Positions 21,623 through 32,967 of a stretch of 64,000 nucleotides of DNA are shown in pieces (within the stretch, counting starts at the first letter, position 1; the number at the start of each line of letters is the position of its first letter). Location: assembly GCF_036898095.1 (NCBI RefSeq), contig NC_090743.1, positions 14,752,295-14,816,294 of the forward strand, written 5' to 3'. Position numbers and translations under genes: made by a program. This DNA comes from Palaemon carinicauda (lineage: Eukaryota; Arthropoda; Malacostraca; Decapoda; Palaemonidae). A model generated the notes under the pieces. It had not been told where the DNA came from. It saw only the letters and a list, made by a program, of their open reading frames with translations, and searched no databases.

Positions 21623-23408
21623 AGTAGACCCCCGGGGTACGGCATCCCCAGCTCACGTTTTTTTTTCACGTTACAGTGTGGAATACGATGTTTTTTCGTC
21701 CCCTCGTTACGACATTTTTCCCCACCTTACGGCATCGAATTCCAAAACTTAAACTTGGCGTTTTTTACGCGTACGACTGTGCGAGTCACTAGCCTACCAC
21801 CACGCTCATACGTCATTAAGAAGCTGGTCTGCTGTTGGTCGGCTTCACTAAGATGCCGATACGCTATTGGCCGAAATCCCTCCCACAATGCCTGAGAGAG
21901 ATGCTGCCTCTCTCTCTCTTTGTTATACGCGCGCTCAGTTCAGAATCTCGTGTGCATTTCGTAAAGACTTGATCTCGTGTGAGTGCTTGCGATATCGTAT
22001 TTTTTGTGCATTTTAGTGCTTAATTATAACTTTAATTCGTTACCCATGGGTCCCAAGATTGCTAGTGACGTTAAAGGGAGAAGTAAGATGATGATTACTA
22101 TGGAAACGAAACTGGAGATAATAAAGAAATATGAAGAAGGCATGCCCATCATTACGCTCGCTAGTATGTATGGCCGTAACTAGTCTACGATTGGTATAAT
22201 TATCAAGAACAAGGAAGCCCTTAAAGCAAGTAAGTCTTCTAAAGGCATGACTGTCCTTGCCAGTGGAAGGACCTCAATCAACGACGAGATGGAGAGACTC
22301 CTTCTTCTATGGATTAAAGAGAAGGAAATCGCTGGTGATACACTCACACAATCGGTAATTTCGCACAAGGCAAGCGCCATCTTTGCCGATCTCGTGGAAG
22401 CCCAGAGAGACGGCGGAGACGAAGGAACGTCGCAGCAAGCCCCCCAAGAGTTCAAGGCTTCTCATGGGTGGTTTGATCGCTTTAGGAAGAGGACTAGTAT
22501 TCACTCAGTCGTCAGGCATGGAGAGGTGGCCAGTTCTGACAAGAAAGCAGCAGAAGAATTCCTAAAAAAGTTTGAGAAAGTAATTTCCAGAGAAGGCTAC
22601 ATTCCTCAGCAAGTGTTTAACTGTGATGAAACTGGCCTTTTCTGGAAGAAAATACCCGCCGTACATATATCACAGCTGAAGAAAAGAAACTTTGAAATAA
22701 GGGAAGCTATCGGTTGGTATTAAAACCTTACGAGCTTCATTGAAAAATATCACCCTGAAAAACTTCACACAAGTCGTCTTATGGAGAGTGTTAATGACAA
22801 GTGTATGAGTCATTTTAGGAATATGTTGAAGAATCGTCAGAAACAGGCTTCTTTGGATAGATATTTCTCCAAAAGAGAAGTGTCAGAAAGCAAAGATGAT
22901 AATAGTGATTCTATCAAAACAGCTAAAAAAGTAATTTTTTAAGTTCAAAAAAAAAAAAAAAAATCATAAAAAATTGCTAGACAAAAATAATAAAAAAAAA
23001 ACATTTTTAATTTTAATTTTTTAATAGTAAGAATAAATTTATTAAGTGTACATAACATAATTAGCATTGATATGTTTTTATATCTACCGTCTCCTCCCCC
23101 CTCTGCCTCCACCCACTACCAGCTCAAGTCACGTCACTCCAAAGGTAAATAAAATTTAATTTTACCTTTACAGTACTGTACAGTATATAATTTTTATTTA
23201 TCCTGTAATGTTATTTAATTATATACTGTACAGTACACGTATATTATATATAAGTATACTGTAGTACAGTGCTTAATATACTATTTTGTTACATACTAAT
23301 TTTCAATGTTTTTACCTGGGGTTTTGCACGCATTAGCTATTCTATTGCCCGCCACACAACATTTTCATCATACGATACCAACTCCAGAACGGATTAATGT
23401 CGTATTTT
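21623..23408 (+). mobile_element. Tigger-like (pogo) DNA transposon, internally deleted
   Basis: The left end begins near AGTAGACCCCCGGGGTACGG, a Tigger-like terminus. A transposase remnant follows (22046-22939). The right part (CCAACTCCAGAACGGATTAA at about 23379-23398) looks like the subterminal 3' region, but the right terminal inverted repeat is missing. The element sits in intron 3, antisense to the host gene. Confidence 0.72.
22046..22939 (+). pseudogene. Tigger/pogo transposase, CENP-B-type DNA-binding half plus C-terminal tail
   Basis: The ATG at 22046 opens MGPKIASDVKGRS and a first helix-turn-helix (METKLEIIKKYEEGMPIITL, then ASMYGRN). A single TAG at 22181 interrupts it, and the same frame continues STIGIIIKNKEALKASKSSK. 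A second DNA-binding domain follows (HGWFDRFRKRTSIHSVVRHG), then the first catalytic Asp in FNCDETGLFWKK. A frameshift near 22660 and a deletion remove the rest of the DDE domain. The sequence resumes at the family's C-terminal tail (NMLKNRQKQASLDRYFSKRE). It resembles TIGD1-type proteins but cannot transpose. Confidence 0.8.
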
Positions 23409-25214
23409 GGTTGCCATGATCAGATCAGTTGATATGATCACTTATTTCAGACAACTAGGAATGTTTGCATTATTTGCCAAGAGATGGCGGTAGTGGTGGT
23501 TGTCCAAAACCTCAAAATTTGCAGGTTATCAGTACCTACACTATGGTATACCTGTATAAGGAAACAATGATGCAAACAATAAACTTGAAATAAAAAACCA
23601 TCAAATTTAACACTGCTATTCGAACTATTAAAAAGTGTTTAAAAATTCCTCAGGACACCATCGTCTTGGGAATAATCTTTGTTGCTTTCGTTTGCACTAA
23701 TAGCACAGTAGCACTGTCATTGTCCTCCGTTTTATCTAAATTGGTATCAAAGCTTTTGCTGTATACTTAGAAATCCAAAATAAATTGAATTAAGATGATT
23801 TTATATCATACTTTTGATAAACACACTACCTAACACCGAAACCATTGCTCAGTTTACGTTCCATTGCCGATCATAACGACCAAACGAACGCACTTACACA
23901 TCTGTGTATAGGTTAGAAATTCAACATAAATGAAATAAGAGCAAATTTATGCCATTTTTTTCTCAAAACCGCAGCCTAAAACAGAAAAAGTTTTCATTAA
24001 GTTACATCGCCAATCATGACGAACAAACAAACGCATTTACACATGCAAGTGATAACCAATGATACTAAGAGCTTTTAGTAAAGGTGTTATTATGAATAAA
24101 GATTATAAGAGTTATGAAATATTTATAACCAAATTGTAGTAACAGGCTGGCCTTGAAATTGGAGTATATGATAAAAACGCTTTTTTTAAAGGAAATTTTG
24201 GTGTTCGACGTTTACAAGGGGTCGTCCTTTACATGGTAATATACGGTAAATGTTTTATTAAAGCTCAATTATACAGTATTAGGTTACAGTACAGTATTAC
24301 TATATAGGAGTAACTTTTGCTATACAAAACAGTAAGGGGATGATGACAACTCAGTAAACTTTCCCTTAGCACAATAATGTACTGTAACCTTACTGTGTCC
24401 AGTACAGTGTACATGTGTGCAAATGTTCTTTACACTGTACATATGATTATAAACTGTTGTAGAAACCAAATTAAAACTATTAGGCAGTATTTACTGTGTT
24501 AATCATCAGCTCAGGCACCCTCTTGTGGCAAGGGGCAGTGACTTTTTAGGTTAGGAGCTAGCCCAACCTAGTGTAACATTTATTCGTGAATTTTTGCTTA
24601 TCGCAGCTGTCTCTGTAACCTAACTATTGCGATAATTGAGGCCTGACTGTATTACCGTATTACCAAACTAAATCACTTAAACAGATTCCAAAGTAACGAG
24701 GCTATCCCAATAAGAATTAAAATGCATAACTCAGTAGATTGGTTATTGATAATAATCTAAACAAAATATTTTTTGCTTTTTACAAGTAATTATGAATGCC
24801 ATTGTTGACTGAAACAGACAAAAATAAAACTACGGAAATAGTTATGATAAGTGCTCTATGGAGTGGCAAAAATTAACACAAAGATTATACTAATTTCCAC
24901 TTGCCATCAAACCTATGAAAAACTAACAGTAGATGGGATTGGAGGGGTGATTTCTTATACCAAAGGTCTCCTCAATCAGGTAACTGTCACTCTTCTTTTA
25001 TCCACAATAATACAGTCAACTTTGACTCATAAAGAGCTTCCGTAAAAAGTGGCCACTTTGTAAGTTGTATGAAGGTACAAAAAGGTATTGTACTCTTACA
25101 AGTTATAACTTCCAAAGATCTTCAGACTATCTCAACGACAATTTTAATTTTAATAAGGGAAATACTGGTTGGTAGTGATCTTAGTGCTAAATATCTCAAA
25201 TATTATTAATAATA
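23409..25214. other. intron 3, no recognised gene
   Basis: A+T-rich DNA. At about 24480-24656 lies what looks like one end of a pogo-like element: the reverse complement starts TACAGTCAGGCCTCAATTAT after a TA. A similar end (TACAGTCAGCCCTCCTTATT) is at 46590-46746. I see no partner end for either. Confidence 0.45.
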
Positions 25215-25556
25215 CAGTGGTACCTCTACATACGAATTTAATTCGTTCTACAACCAACTTCGGATGTAGAAAATGATCGGATGTAGAAACGAATTTTCCC
25301 ATAAGAATACATGGTAATTCATTTAATTCGTTCCTCAGCCTAAAAACCCATAATAAATCCTTAATGAATGGCTACACATAATTACACATAACAATAAAAT
25401 AACTGCATAATATGAAAGCAGCATGTAAAAAAGATAATTATAAAGAAATAACAAATAAAAAATGTGTTTTATTGCCACTTTACCTTAGAGACAGGCCAAC
25501 GCAGGTGTAGGATTTGCTACGCCAGGAGACGGACGATCGGCGAGAAGGTAGACATG

Positions 25557-25575
25557 GTGTTAACATGTTCTTTAA

Positions 25576-25615
<40 letters not shown>

Positions 25616-25654
25616 TTCTTCACTGTTAGTGTTAGAGACGTCTATTAATTTTTT

Positions 25655-25701
<47 letters not shown>

Positions 25702-26299
25702 AACAAAAATGAGAGATTAAACAAAAATGTGTTGTGTACATATGATTTTTAACAGCGTTAACGAGTTGAAAGACAGTCAAATGTAACTTTAAAAACAATA
25801 TCAGCGAATCTGAATTCCTTTATTAACTAAAATAAATATTGATACAAACACACTCGTGTGCGTATGCGCAAACACACACACATGCACGAGAAGACACGAT
25901 CGGCGAGGAGGTAGAGATGGTGACTGGGATAACATACCGTAACTTACACTACGGAAATTTTAATCTAACTTAGCTTATTTTCATTTTTTTTTATTTTTAT
26001 ATTTCATATTTTTTACATCTTTTTTCTTTTGATTTTTTATTTTCATCACTTTCAGTGACGAGTTACGGTGTTATCGCAGTCACCATCTCTACCTCCTCCC
26101 CGACCGTCTCTCTTACTGCGTAGCAATTTTTGCACGTGTGTGTGTTTGTGCATACGCACACGAGTGTGTTTGTATCAATATTTGTTTTAGTTAATAAAGG
26201 AATTCAGATTAGCTGCTATTACTTTCTTAGTTACATTTAATTGTTTTTCAACTCGTTGACGCTGTTAAAAATCATATGTACTCTAAACACATTTTTGTT

Positions 26300-26380
<81 letters not shown>

Positions 26381-26421
26381 AAAAAATAATAGACGTATCT
26401 AACACTATAACAGCGAAGAAG

Positions 26422-26458
<37 letters not shown>

Positions 26459-26478
26459 ATTTAAAGAACATGTTAATG
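25557..26478. repeat. large imperfect palindrome, arms about 400 bp
   Basis: The left arm (25557-25953) and the inverted right arm (26058-26478) match along their length. Shared landmarks are TTAACATGTTCTTTAAAT, TGTTAGTGTTAGAGACGTCT, TTAAACAAAAATGTG, TAACAGCGTTAACGAGTTGA and GAGGTAGAGATGGTGACTG. The spacer is about 105 bp. The arms carry complementary (CT)n and (GA)n tracts of unequal length. Confidence 0.85.
25583..25698. repeat. (CT)n and (GA)n microsatellites
   Basis: (CT)n runs 25583-25610 and (GA)n 25657-25698. They are mirrored by (CT)n 26303-26376 and (GA)n 26425-26454 in the other palindrome arm. Confidence 0.95.
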
Positions 26479-26587
26479 CTATGTTTAGAGAGAAACAGAA
26501 AAAGAGAGAAGTCTTATTTAAAAGAGCTTGTTAATGCTATCTTGGTTTTCTTTGCTTCACTTTTTTCTTTCTTTCTGTTCATCACTC

Positions 26588-26900
26588 TGGCCCTTCTCAC
26601 AAATGATCGTTGCCAACAATCTCTTTGTCCTTTATCCGTATCAACAAAAGGCGTTCTACCTCTTCCAGGGTATTGCTACGATGTCTTGTAATAATGGTGA
26701 TTCCCTTCGATGGTTATTTGCTTTAATGGCTGCCTTCAGCTTGATGATCCTCGAGATCATAGGCCTATTCCGGCCATATTGTTTAGCCATACAATATCAC
26801 TCACATGCACACTGCTCTCATGTTTTTCTATAATTTCTTGCTTCAATTCTAATGAAAGAATTGCCTTCTTCCTGTACTGAAACTTGGCTTCTTAGGCACC
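26588..26900 (-). pseudogene. Tigger transposase N-terminal remnant
   Basis: The minus strand reads MVPKKPSFSTGRR near 26900. Further in it reads KGITIITRHRSNTLEEVERL and LLIRIKDKEIVGNDHL, which parallels KGMTVLASGRTSINDEMERL and LLLWIKEKEIAGDTL of the Tigger copy at 22240-22340. Multiple stops separate the blocks. It explains which superfamily the surrounding element belongs to. Confidence 0.7.
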
Positions 26901-27459
26901 ATGATTATAGGTAAAATCAAAAAGGAAATGTGAGAAAAGGAAGAAAATAAGCACTGTTAATAACAGACCAAACAGAAGACAACCACTCGATACACACAAG
27001 AATAGAGAACTGAGCACTCGACGCTCAATGGCGTAATGTTTACTTCGTGTGTCGAAATAAAATTCGGGTGTAGAGTCAAAAATTTGCTCGAATTTTACTT
27101 CGGATTTTGGAAAATTCGGATGTAGATACGTTCGTGTGTAGAGGTTCCACTGTACCTTGAAAATTGTTTAGTTAATATTGTTGCTGAACTTACTAACCCT
27201 GTGATGTCGATATAAAGAGCTGCAAAAACAAAATCTCCAAACTGATAATGCTGGATGAAATATGCTTCTTTTTTCTGCTAAATCTTGTGCAAATCTTAAA
27301 ACCTGGAAAAATGATAACCAAGGTCACAAAAATTATATATGTAGTGTATAGTATTTGCTCATAATATTCACAAAAACAAACGCTAAAGGACTCTCTACCA
27401 TCAATTAAAAGAGATGAAATATAGAAAATAACATAAAAATCACCAAATTTTTTAAAGTA

Positions 27460-28745
27460 CCAGTAATTTGTATGTTTCCTAACTATAGACCTGTGTCATT
27501 TAATAGGAGTATGATTTCAGTAAAGCTGGAAAATTAGCTGTTAATATTTATAACAAAGTGTTGGTAGTTAATGGCAGGTGGCAGTAAAGCCCCGCCCCAT
27601 TTCATCTCATCGAGTAGTCACTTTGACCTTCACCTGGGAACTGATGGTTGGCTGAGGGAGAAATGTAGCTGAAGGATGCGAATCTCTGGAGCGTTTTTTC
27701 TCATATTTGCTACTTTTCATGGACACATCGAAAAGATGGTTGGGGTGCTCATCTAATGAATTTGTCAAACCTTGGGCATTATTAATACCCAAAGGTTTTT
27801 TCATGGCTGCAACAAAGGTTATGTGTTCATTACTTGCTGTTTCAATAATTGCTTGCCCCAGTTTATATTGAGAGCATTATTGTGAAATTGGAGAGCGAGC
27901 TCCCTTACAGAGAAAAAAAATCCATCTGCTAAACAATCTATTGAGAAGTAATAGAACTTAGAACAGGTGGAACACTTTTGGCCATTTGTACATACATCGG
28001 ATTTAATTTTTCAACAGAAAATGAACCTTTATATAGTCTGGCAGATAAGGTGAGGTAAATACTATCAAGATTGCATTATTGGTTCCTTTCTGCTTTTTAA
28101 CTTTGGAAACATTTGGAGGTCTTCCCATGCAACTATCTTTTTCTTTTCTCAAGGAAGAAGTGTCTAATGAAGAGGAAGGAGGGAGAATAAGTTACAAGAG
28201 GATAAAACTAAAGTAAATTTCCTCTACTTCCCTTTGCCAAGTTGCTGTCATAGACGAGTCAGGGTCTGGGTGACCAATAATGACTGCATTCCCTTGGGGG
28301 AGGAAGCCATAAGAGCTTCCTCTGCCACAACAAAAACCACTAGACTGAGAACACTCACTGACCCTGAATTACAAACAACACTCCCAAGGGGGGCAGTGAG
28401 CTGCTTTTAGTCCCTCCACACAAAATGTATACAGCACATGGGAATCAAAAGGTTTATATCCTTATAGGAACAAAATTCACTTCCCCACATGATTTCGTTT
28501 TGGCTTTCTTCTGCGGTAACAAGAGAGAGCACTCCACCCCCACAAAAAACCCAGACAAAAACGAAAGAGAAAAGATCTAACAATTGAAAGAGAGCAGTGC
28601 AGCAGTACATCTATATTTGTTGTAATCAAGGACAAAAATTGCTATTCTGTGGGTAGGCGGGGCTTCCCCTCGCAAGCAATTACTTTGTTAATGATTCAGT
28701 TATCCTTTCAGCATTGCTGAAGACTATTTCAAAGTACAAAAGGTT
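27460..28745 (-). mobile_element. short element with inverted ends, DIRS-like termini (uncertain)
   Basis: The left edge (AGTAATTTGTATGTTTCCTA at about 27471) resembles the outer right end of element B. A loosely inverted counterpart lies at about 28640-28745 (ACTTTGTTAATGATTCAG, CAGCATTGCTGAAGACTATT). Inside, a minus-strand frame (27804-27607) reads MKKPLGINNAQGLTNSLDEH, not recognised but plausible Gag debris. No RT or recombinase. It may be a deleted DIRS copy. Confidence 0.4.
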
Positions 28746-28753
28746 TATATACA

Positions 28754-28756
<3 letters not shown>

Positions 28757-28789
<33 letters not shown>

Positions 28790-30545
28790 TATTATCATTA
28801 TTATTATTATCACCAGCTAAGCTACAACCCTAATTGAAAAAGCAGGACGCTATAAGACCAACGGTTCTAAAGGGGAAAAATAGCTCAGTGAGGAAAGGAA
28901 ATAAGGAAATAAATAAACAATATAAGAAGTCATAAACAGTTAAAATAAAATATTTTAAAAACATTAACATTAAAACAGATATTTTATATATAAACTAAAA
29001 AAAGACTTATGTCAGACTGTTCAACAAAACATTTGCTGCAAGTTTGAACTTTTGAAGTTCTACCAACCCAATTAGGAAGATCATTTCACAACTTGGTCAC
29101 AGCTGGAATAAAACTTCTAAAATACTATGTAGTATTGAGCCTCATAATGGAGAAGGCCTGACTGTTAGAGAGTTAACTGCATGCCTAGTATTACGAACAG
29201 GATGGAACTGTCCGGAAAGATCTAAATGTAAAGGATGGTCAGGATTATAAAAGATCTTATGCACCATGCAAAATGAACTAATTGAACAACAGTGCCAGAC
29301 ATTAATATCTAGATCAGGAATAAGAAATTTAATAGACAAGTTCCTGGCCAACAAATTAAGATGAGAATCAGCAGCTGAAGACCAGACAGAAGAACAATAC
29401 TCGAAAAAAGGTAGAATGAAAGAATTAAAATACTTCTTCAGAATAGATTGATCGTCAAAAATCCTAAAAGACTTTCTCAATAAGCCAATTTTTTGCGCAA
29501 TTGAAGAAGAAACATACCTAAAGTGTTTCTCAAAAGTAAATTTGCTGTTGAGAATCACACCCAATATTAAAGTTAAAGAAACATTATTAATGCTGAGATA
29601 TGGGTGTTGAGGAGCCAATGTCCTTGATCTGCTTACAATCATATTTTGAGTTTGTTGGGATTCAACTTCTTGCCTCATAATTTGCACCAAACACTATTTT
29701 TTAGCAAGATCTCTATCAAGGGATTCAACAATCCCAGATGTACATTCAAGAAATGGAATTAATGCACAGAGAGTAGCATCATCTGCATATGTAACAACCT
29801 TGTTTTCTAGGCCAAACCACATGTCATGTATATATAGTATGAAAAGCAATGGGCCAAGAGCACTACCCTGAGGAACATCAGATATCACATTCCTATACTC
29901 ATTATGGTGCCCATCAAAGAGCAAATCTTTGCAATCTATTACTCAAAAATTCAATAACGATGCTAAGAAACAACCCACTCACTTCTAAATGTTTGAGTTT
30001 GAAAACAAGGGCCTCATGATTAACAGAGTTAAAGGCAGCACTAAAATCAAGGTCAATCATACAAACTTTCTGACCACAATCAAGGGATTTCTGTACAGCA
30101 TTGGAGATTGTAAGAAGGGCATCACATGCTATAAGGCTTTTATGAAGACCAAATTGCAAACTAGGGAACAGATGATTACCTTCAGCAAACCTATTAAGAA
30201 GTTTTGCCAAAAGATGTTCAAAAACTTTAGATAATGTGGGAGTTAAGGATATTGGGCAGTAATCAATTGGAATTGAGCTACCACAAACACATTTACATAA
30301 TGGAGTAACATTACCAATTCTCGCACAAGTGCTAAAAATTGCTCTTCTTACTACAGTATCTTGCACAATATAACAGATAACTTTGGAGCTAATAAATCTG
30401 CAGCCTTTATAAAAAACAAAGGAAACATATCATTTGGGTCTATAATTCCATAAACATCAAGGTCCATCAAGAGAGCTTTAAATTTATGAGATCGAAAAGC
30501 TAAACTAGTTAGTCTAGCCTCAAGAAAACAGGAACCAATCACCGA
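28757..30545 (-). mobile_element. jockey-type LINE, RT half and 3' end
   Basis: The minus strand carries, in order, DPNDMFPLFFIKAADLLAPK (30542-30351), YCPISLTPTLSKVFEHLLAK and MIDLDFSAAFNSVNH (30366-29914), and [20 protein letters not shown] with [10 protein letters not shown] (29924-29694). The C-terminal region follows (29690-29142). These are RT motifs 1-5, including the YADD box, split over at least three frames. The 3' UTR ends in an (ATT)n tract at 28757-28811, which on the element's strand is an A+T-rich microsatellite tail. No endonuclease domain is seen, so the copy is 5'-truncated. It lies in intron 3 in the host-gene orientation. Confidence 0.82.
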
Positions 30546-31139
30546 TTGGAGTACAGGTACAACTACAATAATAAAGGCTTTGTAAACAGACTACCAAAAG
30601 CACATCTCTACTTCAGATAAGGCCAATTCCAGAGGAAGTTGTTGACAAGTAAAATAGGAAGTCCACCATGAAGGAAAGGTTTAATATAACTGCTTCACTT
30701 ATTTTAGATAGTAATCTGACCCTCAGTTTGTCTACCTGAATTGGAACTTTTGGTTTAAGTAAAATAAAGAGGATTTTAGTTTTAAATACAGAAATTTGTT
30801 TAACTTGTAATTTCAGATTACCATGTTACTTTGATCTTTAAGCTGTATTTAAAAAAAAAACATACAGTACTTGACTCTCTGAAGATCCAATAACATACAT
30901 TCATGCAGTTGTATAGAAAATTTATTAATCTTTCTGATACCATTTTCAGTTTCTTTCTATATTTATGCTTCTGTTAGTTACTACACAAAACATCAACATA
31001 ATTAGATTGACACATGATGTCGCTGCTCACTGTTAAAAAGTTTGCAGGTCATGAGTCTGAGAGCCATTTTGTCATGGCCAGGATCATCAGAGGATTAAGA
31101 GTACTGTACAGTATTGTAACCAAGGGGAGGAGTACATAC
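30546..31139. other. intron 3 edge, nothing recognised
   Basis: A+T-rich sequence between the LINE and exon 3. No frame or repeat stands out. Confidence 0.5.
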
Positions 31140-31293
31140 CATTTGTTCATTCTCCTCTTTATTGGACTCTAAAATGTTGAAAATTATGAGGGAAACAGCA
31201 TCCTTTAATTTTTTTGACCCTTTGTTGTTTTCATGATACAAAGACATAAGTTCTTCGAGAGATCTGCTGAAGTTTCCACTGTGACAATAAGCA
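31140..31293 (-). CDS. host gene exon 3
   Basis: The minus strand has acceptor TTTTTTTCAG|TGCTTATTG at 31294 and donor AAATG|GTATGTAC at 31139. The 154 nt equal one base plus 51 codons without a stop: AYCHSGNFSRSLEELMSLYH, then ENNKGSKKLKDAVSLII and FNILESNKEENEQM. The first base completes the split codon from exon 2 (AG+T, Ser). The exon ends on a codon boundary, as exon 4 requires. A helix-turn-helix repeat style (AYCHSGNFSRSLEEL) is typical of TPR or PPR repeats. Confidence 0.85.
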
Positions 31294-31494
31294 CTGAAAA
31301 AAAGAATCAGCTTTACAATTGTGTCTGGGAAGCATATTCTAGTTCTGTCACTAGTAGACATGTACTGTTTTATAATTTTTTTATACAGTACTGGATAAAT
31401 ATCGTAGAATAACATATACAATAATGATGTTTACTTTAATATCCTCATGAACATTTGTACATAAATTACAGTAATGGAATTTCAATTATAAAAA

Positions 31495-31790
31495 TTTAGA
31501 ATTTCAATGCTCACCTGGGGTTCGCCTGGCTTCTTCTTTGAAGCTCATTCATATCAATGCCTACCAACATAAAATCAAAGTTCCCCTTCTCCCTTACTCT
31601 AATTACCTTACCCTCCTAGGATATTATGATAATGCAAGCCATCTGTGGTGTTCTATAATAAACACAATGTGGGAATGATTCCGTATAAAAATTTGGCTCA
31701 AATTTAAAACTCTCGACATCACTAGTCAGTGGGGAGGCAGGGGAAAATTAAGTGAACCCCAGGCAAGTATTGAAATAATGATTGAGGTGG
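31495..31790. repeat. short inverted-repeat unit, about 290 bp
   Basis: The left end reads TTTCAATGCTCACCTGGGGT; the right end is the inverse of TTTCAATACTTGCCTGGGGT. Its size and CACCTGG/GGCAAG ends recall the right-ITR-plus-ICR units of the DIRS copies, but no element body is attached. Confidence 0.5.
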
Positions 31791-32039
31791 GTAAGTGAAG
31801 GAATGATATCTATCAGACAAGTAATTTAACCTTAAAGTACCCTTGAAGGACAGGCCTTTCAACGGCTCAAAAGAGGAACTTTATAAATACAGTAATGAAA
31901 TTCCACATTTAAATTCTACTGAACTGATCTGATAATCAAGGGTTTTTCTCAAAAGCAAAAGATCTAAAACCATATGTGATAACACCCCAAGAGAATAAAT
32001 CCAATTAATTGTGCTTGAAGAAAGTATTAATCATGCTGA

Positions 32040-32150
32040 AAAACTGGCTCAGATTCACTGGTGTGTGAGTGAGAGGGGTAGCTGGCAGCCCCCATTAGTT
32101 CCCGCTAACTAGCAGGTTTGGTAGTTACCACCTCATTTTAAGTCTTAATG
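32040..32150 (+). repeat. solo ITR fragment related to element G
   Basis: The reverse complement matches 53950-54060 of element G (GCCAGCTACCCCTCTC, CACCAGTGAATCTGAGCCA). No adjacent element body. Confidence 0.65.
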
Positions 32151-32224
32151 ACTAATCTTCTAGCTTCACCAAAAGTAAATCCCTATAAATACTGTACGGT
32201 TTTCATTAGTGTCACAACAACTTT

Positions 32225-32435
32225 AAAAATGTTATTTTTATAATAAAATAAATTTTTGAATATACTTACCCGGTGATTATATAAGCTGCAACTCTGTTGC
32301 TCGACAGAAAACTCTACGTTAAAAATCCGCCAGCGATCGCTATGCAGGTAGGGGGTGTACTTCAACAGCGCCATCTGTCGTGCAGGTACTCAGTACTCAA
32401 TGTAAACAAAGAACTCAATTTTCTCCTCGGTCCAC
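32225..32435 (-). repeat. right ITR of element D
   Basis: Inverted match to 38470-38625 (shared GGTGATTATATAAGCTGCAA, GCCAGCGATCGCTATGCAGG, ACAGCGCCATCTGTCGTGCA). The outer 37 bp (AAAAATGTTATTTTTATAAT onward) are present only on this side and, inverted, in the ICR. Confidence 0.9.
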
Positions 32436-32471
32436 TGCGTCTCTATTGGGGAGGAAGGGAGGGTCCTTTAA

Positions 32472-32564
32472 TATATGATCACCGGGTAAGTATATTCAAA
32501 AATTTATTTTATTATAAAAATAACATTTTTCAATATTTAACTTAGCCGGTGATTATATAAGCTG
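32472..32564 (-). repeat. ICR of element D
   Basis: The first half (TATATGATCACCGGGTAAGT onward) is the inverse of the right outer end. The second half (TTTTCAATATTTAACTTAGC onward to ATAAGCTG at 32564) equals the inverse of the left outer end at 38598-38638. The two halves meet near 32527. Confidence 0.9.
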
Positions 32565-32967
32565 ATTCACACCCAGGGGGGTGGGTAGAGACCAGCAATA
32601 AATGTTTACATTATTATGAGCTAAGGATTTTTTATTTTATTTTAGCAGTTATCAAAATAACAAACTTAAAATAAATAAGTACCTGGTAAGGAAGTCGACT
32701 TGAACAATTACTCTGCCTTTTTAAGTACGTCTTCCTTACGGAGCCTCGCGATCCTCTTAGGATGCTGAGCGACCCCTAGGAGCTGAAGTATCAAGGGTTG
32801 CAACCCATACAACAGGACCTCATCAAAACCTCTAATCTAGGCGCTTCTCAAGAAATGACTTTGACCACCCGCCAAATCAAGTAAGATGCGAAAGGCTTCT
32901 TAGCCTTCCGGACAACTCAAAAACAATAATAAAACATTTCAAGAGAAAGATTAAAAAGGTTATGGAA

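Larger units (their letters stand above)
25215..27152 (-). mobile_element. Tigger-like non-autonomous element with TA target duplication
   Basis: The ends are inverted: CAGTGGTACCTCTACATACG at 25215 and the reverse complement of CAGTGGAACCTCTACACACG ending at 27152. Both are flanked by TA, the mariner/pogo target duplication. Inside are a minus-strand transposase N-terminal remnant (26588-26900), four dinucleotide tracts and a large palindrome. There is no catalytic domain. Confidence 0.85.
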
